Origin: Alphaproteobacteria bacterium
Lineage (GTDB): Bacteria > Pseudomonadota > Alphaproteobacteria > Micavibrionales > Micavibrionaceae
NCBI GenBank assembly: GCA_023384135.1
Contig: JAHDXS010000001.1
Location: forward strand, 310,001 to 374,000
DNA: 64,000 bases
Direction: 5' to 3'
Shown here: positions 37,059 to 46,459 of the stretch, in pieces
How the letters are laid out: each line of letters begins with the position of its first letter
Position numbering within the stretch: the first letter of the stretch is position 1
The notes under the pieces: model-generated
Databases searched by the model: none
Seen by the model: the letters and a program-made list of their open reading frames with translations, nothing else
What the model was told of the DNA's origin: nothing
Translations under genes and position numbers: made by a program

Positions 37059-40000
37059 ATGGTCCAGTTTTCGCGCCTTCGCCTCAACGGCTTTAAATCC
37101 TTCGTTGACAGGACGGAGCTAGAGATCACGCCCGGCCTGAACGGGATCGTCGGGCCAAACGGGTGCGGAAAATCCAACCTTGTCGAGGCCCTGCGCTGGA
37201 TCATGGGCGAAAGCTCGGCCCGCCGGATGCGCGGCGGCGGCATGGAGGACGTGATCTTCGCCGGAACCGACAAGCGCTCGGCCCGAAACATCGCCGAAGT
37301 CTCCGTCTTGCTCGATAATTCCTCGCGCAAGGCCCCCTCCGCCTATAACGGCTTCGACGAAATCGAGATCATCCGCAAGATTGAGCGCGACCACGGCTCC
37401 AGCTATAAGATCAACGGCAAGAATGCCCGCGCCCGCGACGTGCAGATGTTGTTCGCCGATACCCTGACTGGCGCGAACTCTCCTGCCCTCGTTTCACAGG
37501 GCGACATGACCCGCATCATCAACGCGAAACCCGCCGACCGTAGGCTAGTGCTGGAAGAATCCGCAGGCGTATCGGGCCTTTACGCCCGCCGCCATGAGGC
37601 CGAGCTGCGCCTGCGCGCCGCCGACGCCAACCTCCTGCGCTTAGACGATGTGATGGGCGGCATGGAAAGCCGCCTCGCTTCGCTCAAACGCCAATCACGT
37701 CAGGCCACGAAATACAAAAATCTGAACGCCCAGATCCGCCAGTTCGAAGTGATGATCGCGTGGCTCGAATGGAGTGCCCTGCAAACCCGCCGCAACGATC
37801 TGCACAAATCCTTCAAGGAAATCGAAAGCGAAGTCGCGCAGAAAATGACCACCGTTGCGCAACTCACGAAAAACCAGACCACTAAGGCCGAGGACGTGCC
37901 CGAACTGCGCAAAAAGGAAATGGAATGCGCCGCGACCCTTCAGACACGCAAGGTCATCCTCCAGCGCATCGAAGACGATGAAAAGCGCCACAAGGCCCAG
38001 CTTGAGGAATCCGCCGCCCAACTCGCGCAAGCGCGTCAGGACGAATCCCACGAAAGCCAGACCTTCGAGGAAAACAGCAAAATCCTCGAACGTATTCAGG
38101 CCGAGGAAAAGGAAATCCATTCCGCCCGTAGCAACGAAGACGCAACGGCAAACCGTAAGAAAGAGGAACGCGACACCCTCAACGCCCGCTTGACCGCTTG
38201 CGAGGAGCGCTTCACGGCCCTCAAGGAGACCATGGCCGAATCCCGCGCCCGTCGGAATGCAGCCGAAAGCAAAATCAAATCCGCGACCGACCGCCTGGAT
38301 CTTTTGCGCGAACGCCGCACAAAAATCGAGAAAGAACTGAAGGAACTCGAAGTCGGCGAAGAAAACACGAAAGAAATAAAAAGGCTCGACGAGAAAATCA
38401 TCCAACTTGAGCAGACCCTCGCAGACTTAAACGCACGAATTGAGTCAAAGAAACAGGCCATAGCAAAGACCGCCGAAGGAACGGAATCACATCGTCAGAC
38501 CCTTACGGCGGCCCAAAAGGAATTCGAGCGCTTTAGCGCTGAAATGGCCACACTGCGGAAAATCTTCGAATCCGACCGCGGCTTGGAATTCAAAGCCGTT
38601 CTAAACGAGATCACAACACAACCGGGCTTCGAACGCGCACTCTCCCGCGCTTTGGGTGATGCGCTCAACGCTTCCCTCGACCCATCCGCCCCGTCCTTCT
38701 GGGGGAGTGCAAGCTCCGCCGAAAGGCCCGGACTGCCTGTTGGACTCCCCCCCCTGCTCCCCAACATAAAGGCCCCCGAAGCCCTGCATGCCGCACTCTC
38801 ACAGATCGGCTTCGTTAAGGACGAAGCCGAAGGGAACGCTCAGTGCGCCGGGCTTAAAACCGGGCAATCGATAGTCTCCTCGAACGGCGACTACTGGCGC
38901 TGGGACGGTCTGCGCGTTCGCGCCGCCGCCGCCGACCGCCACGCCCAGCTGATCACCCAGAAAAACCGCCTCGTTGAGCTTGAAGCCCTGAGCCAAGCCC
39001 ATGAAGAACGCGTGACCGCCGCTCGCGAAGACTTGGATCGCTCAATCGAAGCCGAAAAAGCCGCCCGGCAGGATTCCGACCAAACAAACCAGAAAATCCG
39101 CGAACTCGAACGCGAGATCAACACCGCCCGCCCCGCCCTGATCCGCATCCGCGAAAAGATCGCGGGCATCGAAAAGGAAAAATCGCGCCTCACCGAAACG
39201 CTCAAAACCTTGATCGAAGACATACAGGCCGTAGACGCAAGCCTTGAGGCCGACCGTATGGAACTCGCCGCTTTAGGCGAAGGCGCGTCGGCAGAAAAGG
39301 ACGCCGAGTTGGAGGCCGCGCAGAAAACCTTGAATGAACTCAAAGAAAGCTATCGCGAGGCCGTGCGCGACTACGATCTTTTCGAGCAGCAAAGCAACAC
39401 CCGTCGCGCCCGCCTTCAGGCCATCGCTGACGAGCGCATCAGCTTGCAAAACCGCACCATCCGCTCGCGCGAACGCCTCAAAAGCCTCAAGGAACGCATC
39501 CAAACCCTGACCGAAAAACACGAGGAACTGCAAAAACAGCCGCTAAACGCAGATACGGACCGTTCTCAGCTCCTGCAAACCATAGCCGAACTCGAAAGCC
39601 AAAGAACAGCCGCCGCCGAAGCGCTGGCCAAGCGTGAATCCGAAATCGCCGAAACCTCGAAGGCCCTACGCACGGCGGAACTGGCCCTCGGCTCCGCCCG
39701 CGAGGAGCGGGCGAGAATTCAGGCCACGCACACCGCCATCGCCGAACAACTGTCGGAAATGGAAAAGGCGATCGAGGAGCGGTTCCAGATGCCGCCCGCA
39801 GCCCTCCCCGACCACGCAGCGGAAGATCTGGTGCAATATCAGCCCGAGGATATCGACGGCCTAAAAAAACGCCGCGACAAGCTGGTTCATGAACGCGACT
39901 CCATCGGCCCTGTAAACCTTCAGGCCGACAAGGAAGCCGACGACCTCGAAAGGGAAGTCTCAGCTCTCATGCGCGAACGCAACGAACTGATGCAGGCTAT

Positions 40001-40535
40001 CGAGGAACTTCGGGGCGCAATCGTGCGCATCAATAAAGAGGCGCGTACGCGGCTGATGCAGGCCTTTGACCACGTCAATGCGCATTTCCAGAATCTGTTC
40101 GCCCGACTGTTCGAGGGCGGCAAGGCGCATCTCGCCCTGATCGATTCGCAGGACCCTCTGGATGCCGGCCTTGAAATTTTTGCGCAGCCGCCCGGCAAAT
40201 CTCTGCAATCCCTCTCGCTTCTCTCGGGAGGCGAACAAACTCTGACCTCGATCGCACTGATTTTCGCGATGTTCCTGACCAATCCCTCGCCGATTTGCGT
40301 GCTCGATGAAATCGACGCGCCGCTCGACGACGCCAACGTGGACCGCGTCTGCAACCTGCTGGAAGAAATCGCCGAACGCGGGGAAACAAGGTTCCTCATC
40401 ATTACCCACCACCGCCTGACCATGGCGCGCATGGACCGCCTCTACGGCGTAACCATGACCGAAAAGGGCGTATCACAGCTTGTATCCGTTGATTTACAGC
40501 GTTCATTTGAATTGACCGAACAAAAGGTCGCCTGA
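37059..40535 (+). CDS. smc: Chromosome segregation protein SMC
   Basis: 1158 residues, full-length condensin ATPase. Walker A GPNGCGKSN is near residue 32-40. Two long coiled coils (about 170-480 and 665-1000) flank a hinge around 500-660 (GLEFKAVLNEITTQPGFERA onward). The C-terminal head has the signature LSLLSGGEQTLTS, Walker B VLDEIDAPLDDAN and a D-loop. Very Arg/Glu/Ala-rich, high-GC coding compared with the 51-62 kb region. The atpI-like gene begins three bases after its stop. ScpA/ScpB are not in the window. Confidence 0.96.
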   Translation: MVQFSRLRLNGFKSFVDRTELEITPGLNGIVGPNGCGKSNLVEALRWIMGESSARRMRGGGMEDVIFAGTDKRSARNIAEVSVLLDNSSRKAPSAYNGFDEIEIIRKIERDHGSSYKINGKNARARDVQMLFADTLTGANSPALVSQGDMTRIINAKPADRRLVLEESAGVSGLYARRHEAELRLRAADANLLRLDDVMGGMESRLASLKRQSRQATKYKNLNAQIRQFEVMIAWLEWSALQTRRNDLHKSFKEIESEVAQKMTTVAQLTKNQTTKAEDVPELRKKEMECAATLQTRKVILQRIEDDEKRHKAQLEESAAQLAQARQDESHESQTFEENSKILERIQAEEKEIHSARSNEDATANRKKEERDTLNARLTACEERFTALKETMAESRARRNAAESKIKSATDRLDLLRERRTKIEKELKELEVGEENTKEIKRLDEKIIQLEQTLADLNARIESKKQAIAKTAEGTESHRQTLTAAQKEFERFSAEMATLRKIFESDRGLEFKAVLNEITTQPGFERALSRALGDALNASLDPSAPSFWGSASSAERPGLPVGLPPLLPNIKAPEALHAALSQIGFVKDEAEGNAQCAGLKTGQSIVSSNGDYWRWDGLRVRAAAADRHAQLITQKNRLVELEALSQAHEERVTAAREDLDRSIEAEKAARQDSDQTNQKIRELEREINTARPALIRIREKIAGIEKEKSRLTETLKTLIEDIQAVDASLEADRMELAALGEGASAEKDAELEAAQKTLNELKESYREAVRDYDLFEQQSNTRRARLQAIADERISLQNRTIRSRERLKSLKERIQTLTEKHEELQKQPLNADTDRSQLLQTIAELESQRTAAAEALAKRESEIAETSKALRTAELALGSAREERARIQATHTAIAEQLSEMEKAIEERFQMPPAALPDHAAEDLVQYQPEDIDGLKKRRDKLVHERDSIGPVNLQADKEADDLEREVSALMRERNELMQAIEELRGAIVRINKEARTRLMQAFDHVNAHFQNLFARLFEGGKAHLALIDSQDPLDAGLEIFAQPPGKSLQSLSLLSGGEQTLTSIALIFAMFLTNPSPICVLDEIDAPLDDANVDRVCNLLEEIAERGETRFLIITHHRLTMARMDRLYGVTMTEKGVSQLVSVDLQRSFELTEQKVA

Positions 40536-40537
40536 CC

Positions 40538-40855
40538 GTGGACGAGAAAAGCAAAGAAACCAAGGAAGACTTCGAGGCCCGCCTCAAGGCCGCTCGCGAG
40601 GAATTCGAGCAGATGGAAACGCAGACAGGCCGTAAATCTGCGGGCCCCACAGAAGGCGCGATGCGCAGCGGCAAGGCCGGTTCGGAGCTTCTCGCAAACG
40701 TATTTGCCGGTGCCTTTTTGGGTTGGCTTATCGATAAAGTCTTTGCGACCGCCCCGTGGGGCATGATCACAATGATGGTATTGGGCTTTGTCAGCGGCGT
40801 CATGCGCGCAAATGCCGCAATGCAGCAACACAACAAAAGCCGCGAAAAACAATAG
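40538..40855 (+). CDS. AtpI/AtpZ-like F0 assembly protein
   Basis: 105 residues from a GTG at 40538. A charged coiled N-terminal half (DEKSKETKEDFEARLKAARE) precedes two membrane helices around residues 50-88 (AGAFLGWLIDKVFATAPWGM and a following MMVLGFVSGVM). This is the AtpI-type protein that stands first in F0 operons and helps c-ring assembly in characterised cases. Translation is three bases after smc, so it may share that transcript while a further promoter lies before atpB. Confidence 0.85.
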   Translation: MDEKSKETKEDFEARLKAAREEFEQMETQTGRKSAGPTEGAMRSGKAGSELLANVFAGAFLGWLIDKVFATAPWGMITMMVLGFVSGVMRANAAMQQHNKSREKQ

Positions 40856-40932
40856 GATTATCAGGCCTGACCATCGCACCGGCAGACCTATCCAAAGTCA
40901 TAAAAAAATATAAAACATGCATAAAACGGGCA

Positions 40933-40961
40933 TTGCGCATCCATGGGAAATACGCTACAAC
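40933..40961 (+). promoter_or_regulatory. Candidate promoter of atpB operon
   Basis: TTGCGC (40933-40938) and TACAAC (40956-40961) are 17 bases apart inside an AT-rich 147-base gap, 41 bases before the atpB GTG. The boxes match the sigma-70 consensus at about four positions each. Confidence 0.35.
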
Positions 40962-41002
40962 CTTTAAAATTTTAAGAATTACAGGTGTGTAAGAGGTACT
41001 AA

Positions 41003-41749
41003 GTGGCCAGTCCCGTCCATCAGTTCGAGATTGTTGAGTATGCCCGCCTGCCCGTGGAGGCCGTTGATCTATCCTTCACCAATTCTTCTCTGGCAATGGT
41101 CGTCGGAGCTCTGTTGTCAACCATGTTCCTGACGATGGCCATGCGCCGCCGCGCGATGGTACCCGGGCGTTTGCAAATGACCGCCGAGATGCTTTACGAA
41201 TTCGTCGGCAAGATGGTTAAGACAAACATCGGAAAAAAGGGTCGGCACTATTTACCCTTCGTGTTCACGATTTTCATCTTTGTCCTGATGGGCAACCTCG
41301 TCGGTCTCATCCCGTACATGTTCACATACACATCGCACCTAATTGTTACCGGTGCGTTGGCCCTTATGATTTTCTTCTCTGTAATCGGCTTCGGCCTTTA
41401 CAATCACGGCACGCACTTCTTCTCCCTGTTTCTGCCGCCCAACGCACCTTGGTGGTTGGTGCCGTTCATCATGCCGATTGAGATTATCTCCTTCTTCGTC
41501 CGCCCGCTCACCCTTTCCGTTCGTCTGTTTGCGAACATGATGGCGGGGCACATCGTACTGAAGGTCGTGGTGTCGTTTGCGCTTGCCGCGGCAAGCATGG
41601 GCGCCGCTTGGAGCGTCTTGGGTATTTTCCCTGTAATGGTCAATGCCGCCATGATGCTCTTCGAGCTGCTTGTCGCCTTTGTACAGGCCTATGTTTTTGC
41701 AATTCTGACTTGCGTTTATCTCAAAGACAGTGTGGAACTCCATCACTGA
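41003..41749 (+). CDS. atpB: F0F1 ATP synthase subunit a
   Basis: 248-residue membrane proton-channel subunit. The GTG start at 41003 follows AAGAGGT. The essential Arg lies in RPLTLSVRLFANMMAGHI, where it faces the c-ring, and later helices are LLVAFVQAYVFAILTCVYL. About six membrane segments are present. This opens the F0 run atpB-atpE-atpF'-atpF. Confidence 0.96.
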   Translation: MASPVHQFEIVEYARLPVEAVDLSFTNSSLAMVVGALLSTMFLTMAMRRRAMVPGRLQMTAEMLYEFVGKMVKTNIGKKGRHYLPFVFTIFIFVLMGNLVGLIPYMFTYTSHLIVTGALALMIFFSVIGFGLYNHGTHFFSLFLPPNAPWWLVPFIMPIEIISFFVRPLTLSVRLFANMMAGHIVLKVVVSFALAAASMGAAWSVLGIFPVMVNAAMMLFELLVAFVQAYVFAILTCVYLKDSVELHH

Positions 41750-41820
41750 TTTCGTATGAACGCTTGCGGAATTGCAGGGTTATTGAATTTTGACTTTTAA
41801 CACACTAAGAGGAACTAGAA

Positions 41821-42045
41821 ATGGAAGTAGAAGTAGCAAGACTTTTCGCCGGCGCACTGGTCACCCTGCCCGCATTCGCGGCAGCATTGGGTCTGGGTAT
41901 GTATTTTAAATCGTACAACGAAGCTCTGGCTCGTAATCCCGAGACCAAGGCCGCTTTGGATGAAAAATACTTCCTGAGCTTGGCGTTTATCGAAGCGCTC
42001 GGCATTATTCCCATCGGTATCGGCGCTGCGATGCTTTTCGGTTAA
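41821..42045 (+). CDS. atpE: F0F1 ATP synthase subunit c
   Basis: 74-residue hairpin of two membrane helices joined by the polar loop ARNPETKAA. The proton-carrying acid in helix 2 is Glu, in LAFIEALGIIPIG. Start ATG follows AAGAGGAACTAG. An Asn in place of Gly is seen in no key position, and a Na+-binding pattern is not evident, so proton coupling is expected. Confidence 0.97.
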   Translation: MEVEVARLFAGALVTLPAFAAALGLGMYFKSYNEALARNPETKAALDEKYFLSLAFIEALGIIPIGIGAAMLFG

Positions 42046-42093
42046 GACCGAAAAGCCCTCGCAATAGAATTGCCCTTAAGGATGAAATCGGCC

Positions 42094-42738
42094 ATGGCCC
42101 GTTCACGTTTCATAGCCCAAAGCATCTGGACAGCCCTTCTGCTGGTCCATGGAACGTCTCTGGCCCTGGCCGCAGAGGAAACGCATGGCGCGGCTTCTCA
42201 TGCCGCCCCCCATGCGGCCGGCGCAGAACACGGAGATCATGGTATGGCGGTCGATGCCGCACACCATGGTTCAGGCGGTCTGCCTCAGCTCGATCCTTCA
42301 ACCTTTGAGACACAGCTGATCTGGCTGTTTATCGTTTTTACATTCCTTTACATGTTCTTTTCGAAAAAGAGCCTGCCGGAAATTCGGACGGTGATCGAAA
42401 ATCGGCATGAACGGATACAAAACGACCTGGACACAGCCGGTCGCCTGAAGTCAGATGCGGAAACGGTTCGCAAAACCTACGAAGAGGGCATACAAAAGGC
42501 TCAGACGAAGGCTACTGAAATCTTCGCCGATGTCGAGGAGGCGATCCGCCAGAAGGCGGAAAAGGACCTTAAGGCGTTCTCCGGAAAATCTGCAGACAAG
42601 CTTGAGATAAGCGAATCTGAGATAAAAAAGGCTAAGGAACAAGCCTTTAAGGAAATCGAGTCCGTAACGGCTGAGCTGGGTAAAAAGGCTGCTGAAAAAA
42701 TCCTTGGCGCAAAGCTTGACGCCGCAAAAGCCGCATAA
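42094..42738 (+). CDS. F0F1 ATP synthase subunit b'
   Basis: 214 residues from the ATG at 42094, placed about 9 bases after TAAGGATG; upstream TTG at 42070 and ATG at 42082 are possible but lack spacing. The N-terminus (residues 1-30) has signal-like character, followed by a His-rich stretch (HGAASHAAPHAAGAEHGDH, unusual for this family) and the membrane helix QLIWLFIVFTFLYMFF. A long helical stalk follows (ERIQNDLDTAGRLKSD onward). Together with subunit b this forms the heterodimeric peripheral stalk typical of alphaproteobacteria. Confidence 0.92.
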   Translation: MARSRFIAQSIWTALLLVHGTSLALAAEETHGAASHAAPHAAGAEHGDHGMAVDAAHHGSGGLPQLDPSTFETQLIWLFIVFTFLYMFFSKKSLPEIRTVIENRHERIQNDLDTAGRLKSDAETVRKTYEEGIQKAQTKATEIFADVEEAIRQKAEKDLKAFSGKSADKLEISESEIKKAKEQAFKEIESVTAELGKKAAEKILGAKLDAAKAA

Positions 42739-42767
42739 ACAGTAGCGCGTAGAATAGGACATAGGGC

Positions 42768-43274
42768 ATGCTCGAACTTCTGCAACACGACGCAAACATC
42801 TGGATGGTCTTTTCCTTTGTCCTGCTCGTATTTCTGCTCTGGAAATACGGTCGAGGAGTGTTCCTGGCCATGATTGACGCCCGGATCGACCAAATCCGAC
42901 GTGAAATCGAAAACGCCGAAAACCTGCGTATCGAGGCGCAGGAGCTGCTGGCTCAGTACCAGCGCAAGCAAAGGGACGCCGAGAAGGAAGCTGCCCGGAT
43001 AATAGAAACGGCTAAGAAAAACGCTGAACAGATCAAGGTCAAGGCCGAAGCCGACCTTGAAGAGGCGATGGCCCGCCGCGAAAAGCAGCTCGCCCAGCGT
43101 ATCCAGCGGATGGAGCAGGACGCCAAGCAGGAAATCAGCGATTATGCTGCCCGCCTCGCCCTTAAGGCCGCCCAAGAGATCATCGAAAAGAAGCTCGAAG
43201 GAGCCTCCGCGTACGATGCGCTAGTTGAAAATTCTATCGCCAGCGTCGGAAAACAGGGTAAGCTCCTGAACTGA
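42768..43274 (+). CDS. atpF: F0F1 ATP synthase subunit b
   Basis: 168 residues: one N-terminal membrane helix (about 8-27, IWMVFSFVLLVFLLW), then a coiled-coil stalk (RREIENAENLRIEAQELLAQ onward) to the C-terminus. GYGRGVF-like WKYGRGVFLAMIDARI marks the start of the stalk. It is the last F0 gene; the F1 genes are elsewhere, as is common in this class. Confidence 0.95.
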   Translation: MLELLQHDANIWMVFSFVLLVFLLWKYGRGVFLAMIDARIDQIRREIENAENLRIEAQELLAQYQRKQRDAEKEAARIIETAKKNAEQIKVKAEADLEEAMARREKQLAQRIQRMEQDAKQEISDYAARLALKAAQEIIEKKLEGASAYDALVENSIASVGKQGKLLN

Positions 43275-43347
43275 GACGGACCGCCGCCCCGCCCTCCAAA
43301 CCTTTTTCGGGCACCCCCGGCAAACAGGATATAGCAGGACAAAATTT

Positions 43348-44625
43348 ATGGCGCATCCGGCAACGAAATCAAACCCCGACGAAATTGTCGCCTCCTTGGG
43401 CCAAGGCGCCCGCAAGGCCGCTACGATCCTTCTGCGCACCCCCACGGCAACAATCAACAAGGCGCTCGACAACCTCGCATCCGCCCTTCGCAAAAATACC
43501 GCGCAAATCCTTCAGGAAAACAAAAAGGACCTCGCCGCAGCAGCGGAACGTGGCTTGAGCGCAGCGCTGACCGACCGCTTGATGCTTGATGAAAAACGTG
43601 TGGAGTCCATGGCCGCAGGCGTTGAGATCGTGCGCGCCCTGCCTGATCCGGTCGATACGATCCTCTGGAGCACCAAGCGCCCCAACGGTCTCAACATAGA
43701 GCGTGTAGCCGTGCCCATCGGCGTTCTGGGTATGATTTACGAATCCCGCCCGAACGTCACCGTGGACGCCTCGATCCTCTGCCTGAAATCGCACAACGCG
43801 GTAATACTGCGCGGCGGCTCGGAAAGCCTGCACAGCTCTCTGGCGCTCCATAAAATCATTCAGGACTCGCTCACACAATCCAGCCTCCCTGCCGAATGCG
43901 TCTCGATGATCCCGGTCAGCGACCGTGAGGCTGTAGGCGCTATGCTGCGCGCGGCAGAATATATCGACGTGATGATCCCGCGCGGCGGTCGTGGCCTGAT
44001 CGAGCGTGTAATGAACGAAGCACGCATGCCTGTCTTCGGCCATCTGGAGGGTCTCTGCCATATCTACGTTCACCCCTCCGCCAAGCCCGACATCGCCCGC
44101 GCCGTGACCTTGAACGCGAAAATGCGCCGCACCGGCGTTTGCGGTGCCATGGAAACGCTGCTCCTTGACGCGAACCTCGATAAAACGCTTGCCCGTGAAA
44201 TTCTGATCGCGCTTCTGGACTCGGGTTGCGAACTGGTTGGCGATAAGGACACTCAAGCTTTCGACCCGCGTATCGGAGCCGCCACCGAAGAAGACTGGAA
44301 AACCGAATATTTGGCGCCAAAACTAAGTGTGCGCATCGTGAAAGGCGTCGAACAAGCGGTAGAGCACATCAACGGCTTCGGCTCCCACCACACCGACAGC
44401 ATCCTCTCCGAAGACGCTGCCTCGGTCTCATATTTTCTGAAAAACGTGGATAGCGGCATCGTCCTGCACAACGCCTCAACGCAATTCGCCGACGGCGGCG
44501 AATTCGGCATGGGCGCAGAAATCGGTATCGCGACTGGAAAGCTCCACGCGCGCGGCCCGGTCGGTCTGGAGCAGCTCTGCACATACAAATATCTCGTTCA
44601 CGGAACGGGCCAGACCCGGCTCTAA
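43348..44625 (+). CDS. proA: Glutamate-5-semialdehyde dehydrogenase
   Basis: Reduces glutamyl 5-phosphate to the semialdehyde in proline synthesis. 425 residues of the ALDH fold; the nucleophile Cys is in NAKMRRTGVCGAMETLLL, with FGHLEGLCHIYV and the C-terminal GADGGEFGMGAEIGIATGK-like block (FADGGEFGMGAEIGI) as family marks. It is followed 19 bases later by nadD, but proB is at 25373. Confidence 0.95.
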   Translation: MAHPATKSNPDEIVASLGQGARKAATILLRTPTATINKALDNLASALRKNTAQILQENKKDLAAAAERGLSAALTDRLMLDEKRVESMAAGVEIVRALPDPVDTILWSTKRPNGLNIERVAVPIGVLGMIYESRPNVTVDASILCLKSHNAVILRGGSESLHSSLALHKIIQDSLTQSSLPAECVSMIPVSDREAVGAMLRAAEYIDVMIPRGGRGLIERVMNEARMPVFGHLEGLCHIYVHPSAKPDIARAVTLNAKMRRTGVCGAMETLLLDANLDKTLAREILIALLDSGCELVGDKDTQAFDPRIGAATEEDWKTEYLAPKLSVRIVKGVEQAVEHINGFGSHHTDSILSEDAASVSYFLKNVDSGIVLHNASTQFADGGEFGMGAEIGIATGKLHARGPVGLEQLCTYKYLVHGTGQTRL

Positions 44626-44644
44626 AGAAAGACGGCACCCCGTT

Positions 44645-45340
44645 ATGACCATTTTCTCCAACCCGACCCTGCGAAACGGTCCCCGTTGGAAGAATCTGCG
44701 GATCGGGCTTCTGGGCGGCTCCTTCAACCCCCCGCATGAGGGCCATATCCATATCTCCCGCATCGCGCTGGCCAGCCTGAACCTCCACGCGGTCTGGTGG
44801 ATCGTCACGCCGCACAACCCGCTGAAAAATCAATCCACCCTTCTGCCTTATGAACAACGCTTCCAGCTCTGTGCAGAAATGGCCCGCCGCCATCCCAAAA
44901 TCGTTGTGACGGATATCGAGCGCACCCTGCAGACCAACATCACCCTGCACACGGTTCAGCGGCTTAAAAAAGCCTACTCGCACACTCAGTTCGTTTGGAT
45001 CACGGGCATGGACAACGCCCTCAACCTGCATAAATGGAACGACTGGCGAATATTACTCAAAGAAATCTGCATGCTGCACATCACGCGGCACCCTGCGGTT
45101 TCCCTAACGCAACGCTGCCCGCAACGCCTGCTGGCCAACCACCGTCATGAGATTCTCGAACGCGGAGCCGCCGTCCCCCTCGTTCCGGGCGTATCCTACT
45201 GGTTTCTACAGAAAAAAATGATCAACATATCTTCAACTGAAATAAGAAGTAAAAACAATATGTTAGGAGAGGGCAATCCCGTAATGCCACCTCCGGATTC
45301 AAAAGACTTTTGCCACAACTCCGGCTTAGGTGTAAAATAG
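44645..45340 (+). CDS. nadD: Nicotinate-nucleotide adenylyltransferase
   Basis: Makes nicotinate adenine dinucleotide from NaMN and ATP in NAD synthesis. 231 residues. The nucleotidyltransferase phosphate loop is LLGGSFNPPHEGHIHI, the second signature is ISSTEIR near the end, and WWIVTPHNPLKNQ is typical. The C-terminal tail after ISSTEIR (from SKNNMLGEGNP) is longer than in E. coli. The proA-nadD-rsfS-rlmH order is conserved in many alphaproteobacteria. Confidence 0.92.
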   Translation: MTIFSNPTLRNGPRWKNLRIGLLGGSFNPPHEGHIHISRIALASLNLHAVWWIVTPHNPLKNQSTLLPYEQRFQLCAEMARRHPKIVVTDIERTLQTNITLHTVQRLKKAYSHTQFVWITGMDNALNLHKWNDWRILLKEICMLHITRHPAVSLTQRCPQRLLANHRHEILERGAAVPLVPGVSYWFLQKKMINISSTEIRSKNNMLGEGNPVMPPPDSKDFCHNSGLGVK

Positions 45341-45448
45341 GGGTATGAAAGCAAACTATGTTTTGTTTTGCGGTACGGAGGGCAGGAAAGCGTGAAGCTA
45401 AGCGTTTTCAGACGCATCCGAAAATACGCACGTTCTGGTCTGAAAAGG

Positions 45449-45474
45449 GCTGATCCCTCGGGGTCGGTCTTTTT
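45449..45474 (+). terminator. Terminator between nadD and rsfS
   Basis: CTGATCCC (45450-45457) and GGGGTCGG (45460-45467) pair with two G-U pairs, followed by TCTTTTT. A 16-codon frame (45345-45395) before it has no supporting features. rsfS begins 48 bases after the T-run. Confidence 0.55.
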
Positions 45475-45521
45475 GTTGCCTGAACGGCAGATTATGTAAG
45501 CTACAACAGCGAAAGGGAGCA

Positions 45522-45914
45522 TTGACCATTCAAAAGGAAACGACCCGCAGGGCGCTGAGCCCTGAAAAAGCCAAAACCCTCATCGAAAAATCTCTGGATG
45601 CGGACAAGGCTCTGGATATTGTGACGATCCCACTCAAGGAGGCCTCGGCCCTTGCGGATTACATTATAGTCGCCTCCGGGACCTCCACCCGCCACGTCAG
45701 CGCCTTAGCTGAAAAAGTAAGGGAAAAGCTCGAAAAAGCCGGACAGAAGCACGTGAGAATCGAAGGATTAGGCCAATCCGACTGGGTTGTTCTGGATGCC
45801 GGAGACATTATTATCCATATCTTCAGGCCCGAAGTCCGCGCCTTCTATAACATCGAGAAAATGTGGACGCACCATACGCCCCTCGACGTGATCGGCCAAC
45901 AGGCTCACGCCTAA
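45522..45914 (+). CDS. rsfS: Ribosomal silencing factor RsfS
   Basis: Binds L14 and blocks 50S-30S joining under starvation. 130 residues from a TTG at 45522, which is supported by AAAGGGAG about 6 bases upstream; no ATG is nearer. Family landmarks are DYIIVASGTSTRHVSALAEK, then GLGQSDWVVLDAGDIIIHIF and REFYNIEKMW-like RAFYNIEKMW. It lies 43 bases before rlmH. Confidence 0.92.
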   Translation: MTIQKETTRRALSPEKAKTLIEKSLDADKALDIVTIPLKEASALADYIIVASGTSTRHVSALAEKVREKLEKAGQKHVRIEGLGQSDWVVLDAGDIIIHIFRPEVRAFYNIEKMWTHHTPLDVIGQQAHA

Positions 45915-45957
45915 TAGACCGCACCATAGACCAAAGGCCCGACAGGCAAACCCGCCG

Positions 45958-46416
45958 ATGTTCAATATCGAAATAATAGCCGTGGCCCGCCTGAAAAAGG
46001 GCCCTTACGCCGATATGGGAGCGGAATATATAAAACGAATCAAATGGCCGCTCACAATTCACGAAATCGAAGCTCGCAAAACGACCCCCGCCCTCGCTCA
46101 AACAGAAGAAGAGCAAAAAATCCTCAAACGCCTGACCACAGGCGCAACCGTCATAGCTCTGGATGAGCGCGGAAAGACCCTTGGCTCGCAGGATTTCGCA
46201 GCCCTTCTTGGCCGCTACCGTGACGAAGGCACAGGAACCGTACAGTTCATCATCGGCGGCGCCGACGGCCTGACTCCCGCAGTCCGCGAACGCGCCCACC
46301 ATCTCCTGAGTTTTGGAAAACAAACTTGGCCGCACCTGCTTGCGCGAATCATGCTTTTGGAGCAAATATACAGGGCCCAGCAGATTCTGGCCGGGCATCC
46401 GTATCACAGGGAATAA
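45958..46416 (+). CDS. rlmH: 23S rRNA pseudouridine1915 N3-methyltransferase
   Basis: 152-residue SPOUT methyltransferase acting on assembled 70S ribosomes. The AdoMet knot includes ALDERGKTLGSQDFA, FIIGGADGLTPAVRERA and the C-terminal LLARIMLLEQIYRAQQILAG plus HPYHRE, which is highly conserved. The start follows rsfS closely. Confidence 0.96.
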   Translation: MFNIEIIAVARLKKGPYADMGAEYIKRIKWPLTIHEIEARKTTPALAQTEEEQKILKRLTTGATVIALDERGKTLGSQDFAALLGRYRDEGTGTVQFIIGGADGLTPAVRERAHHLLSFGKQTWPHLLARIMLLEQIYRAQQILAGHPYHRE

Positions 46417-46459
46417 CCCCGGCCTAACTTTCGGCTGGCGGTAAAACGGCAGCCGTAAT

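Noticed and set aside
43369..44256. 295-codon reverse frame over proA
   Set aside because: Complement of the ProA gene, whose catalytic motifs are intact.
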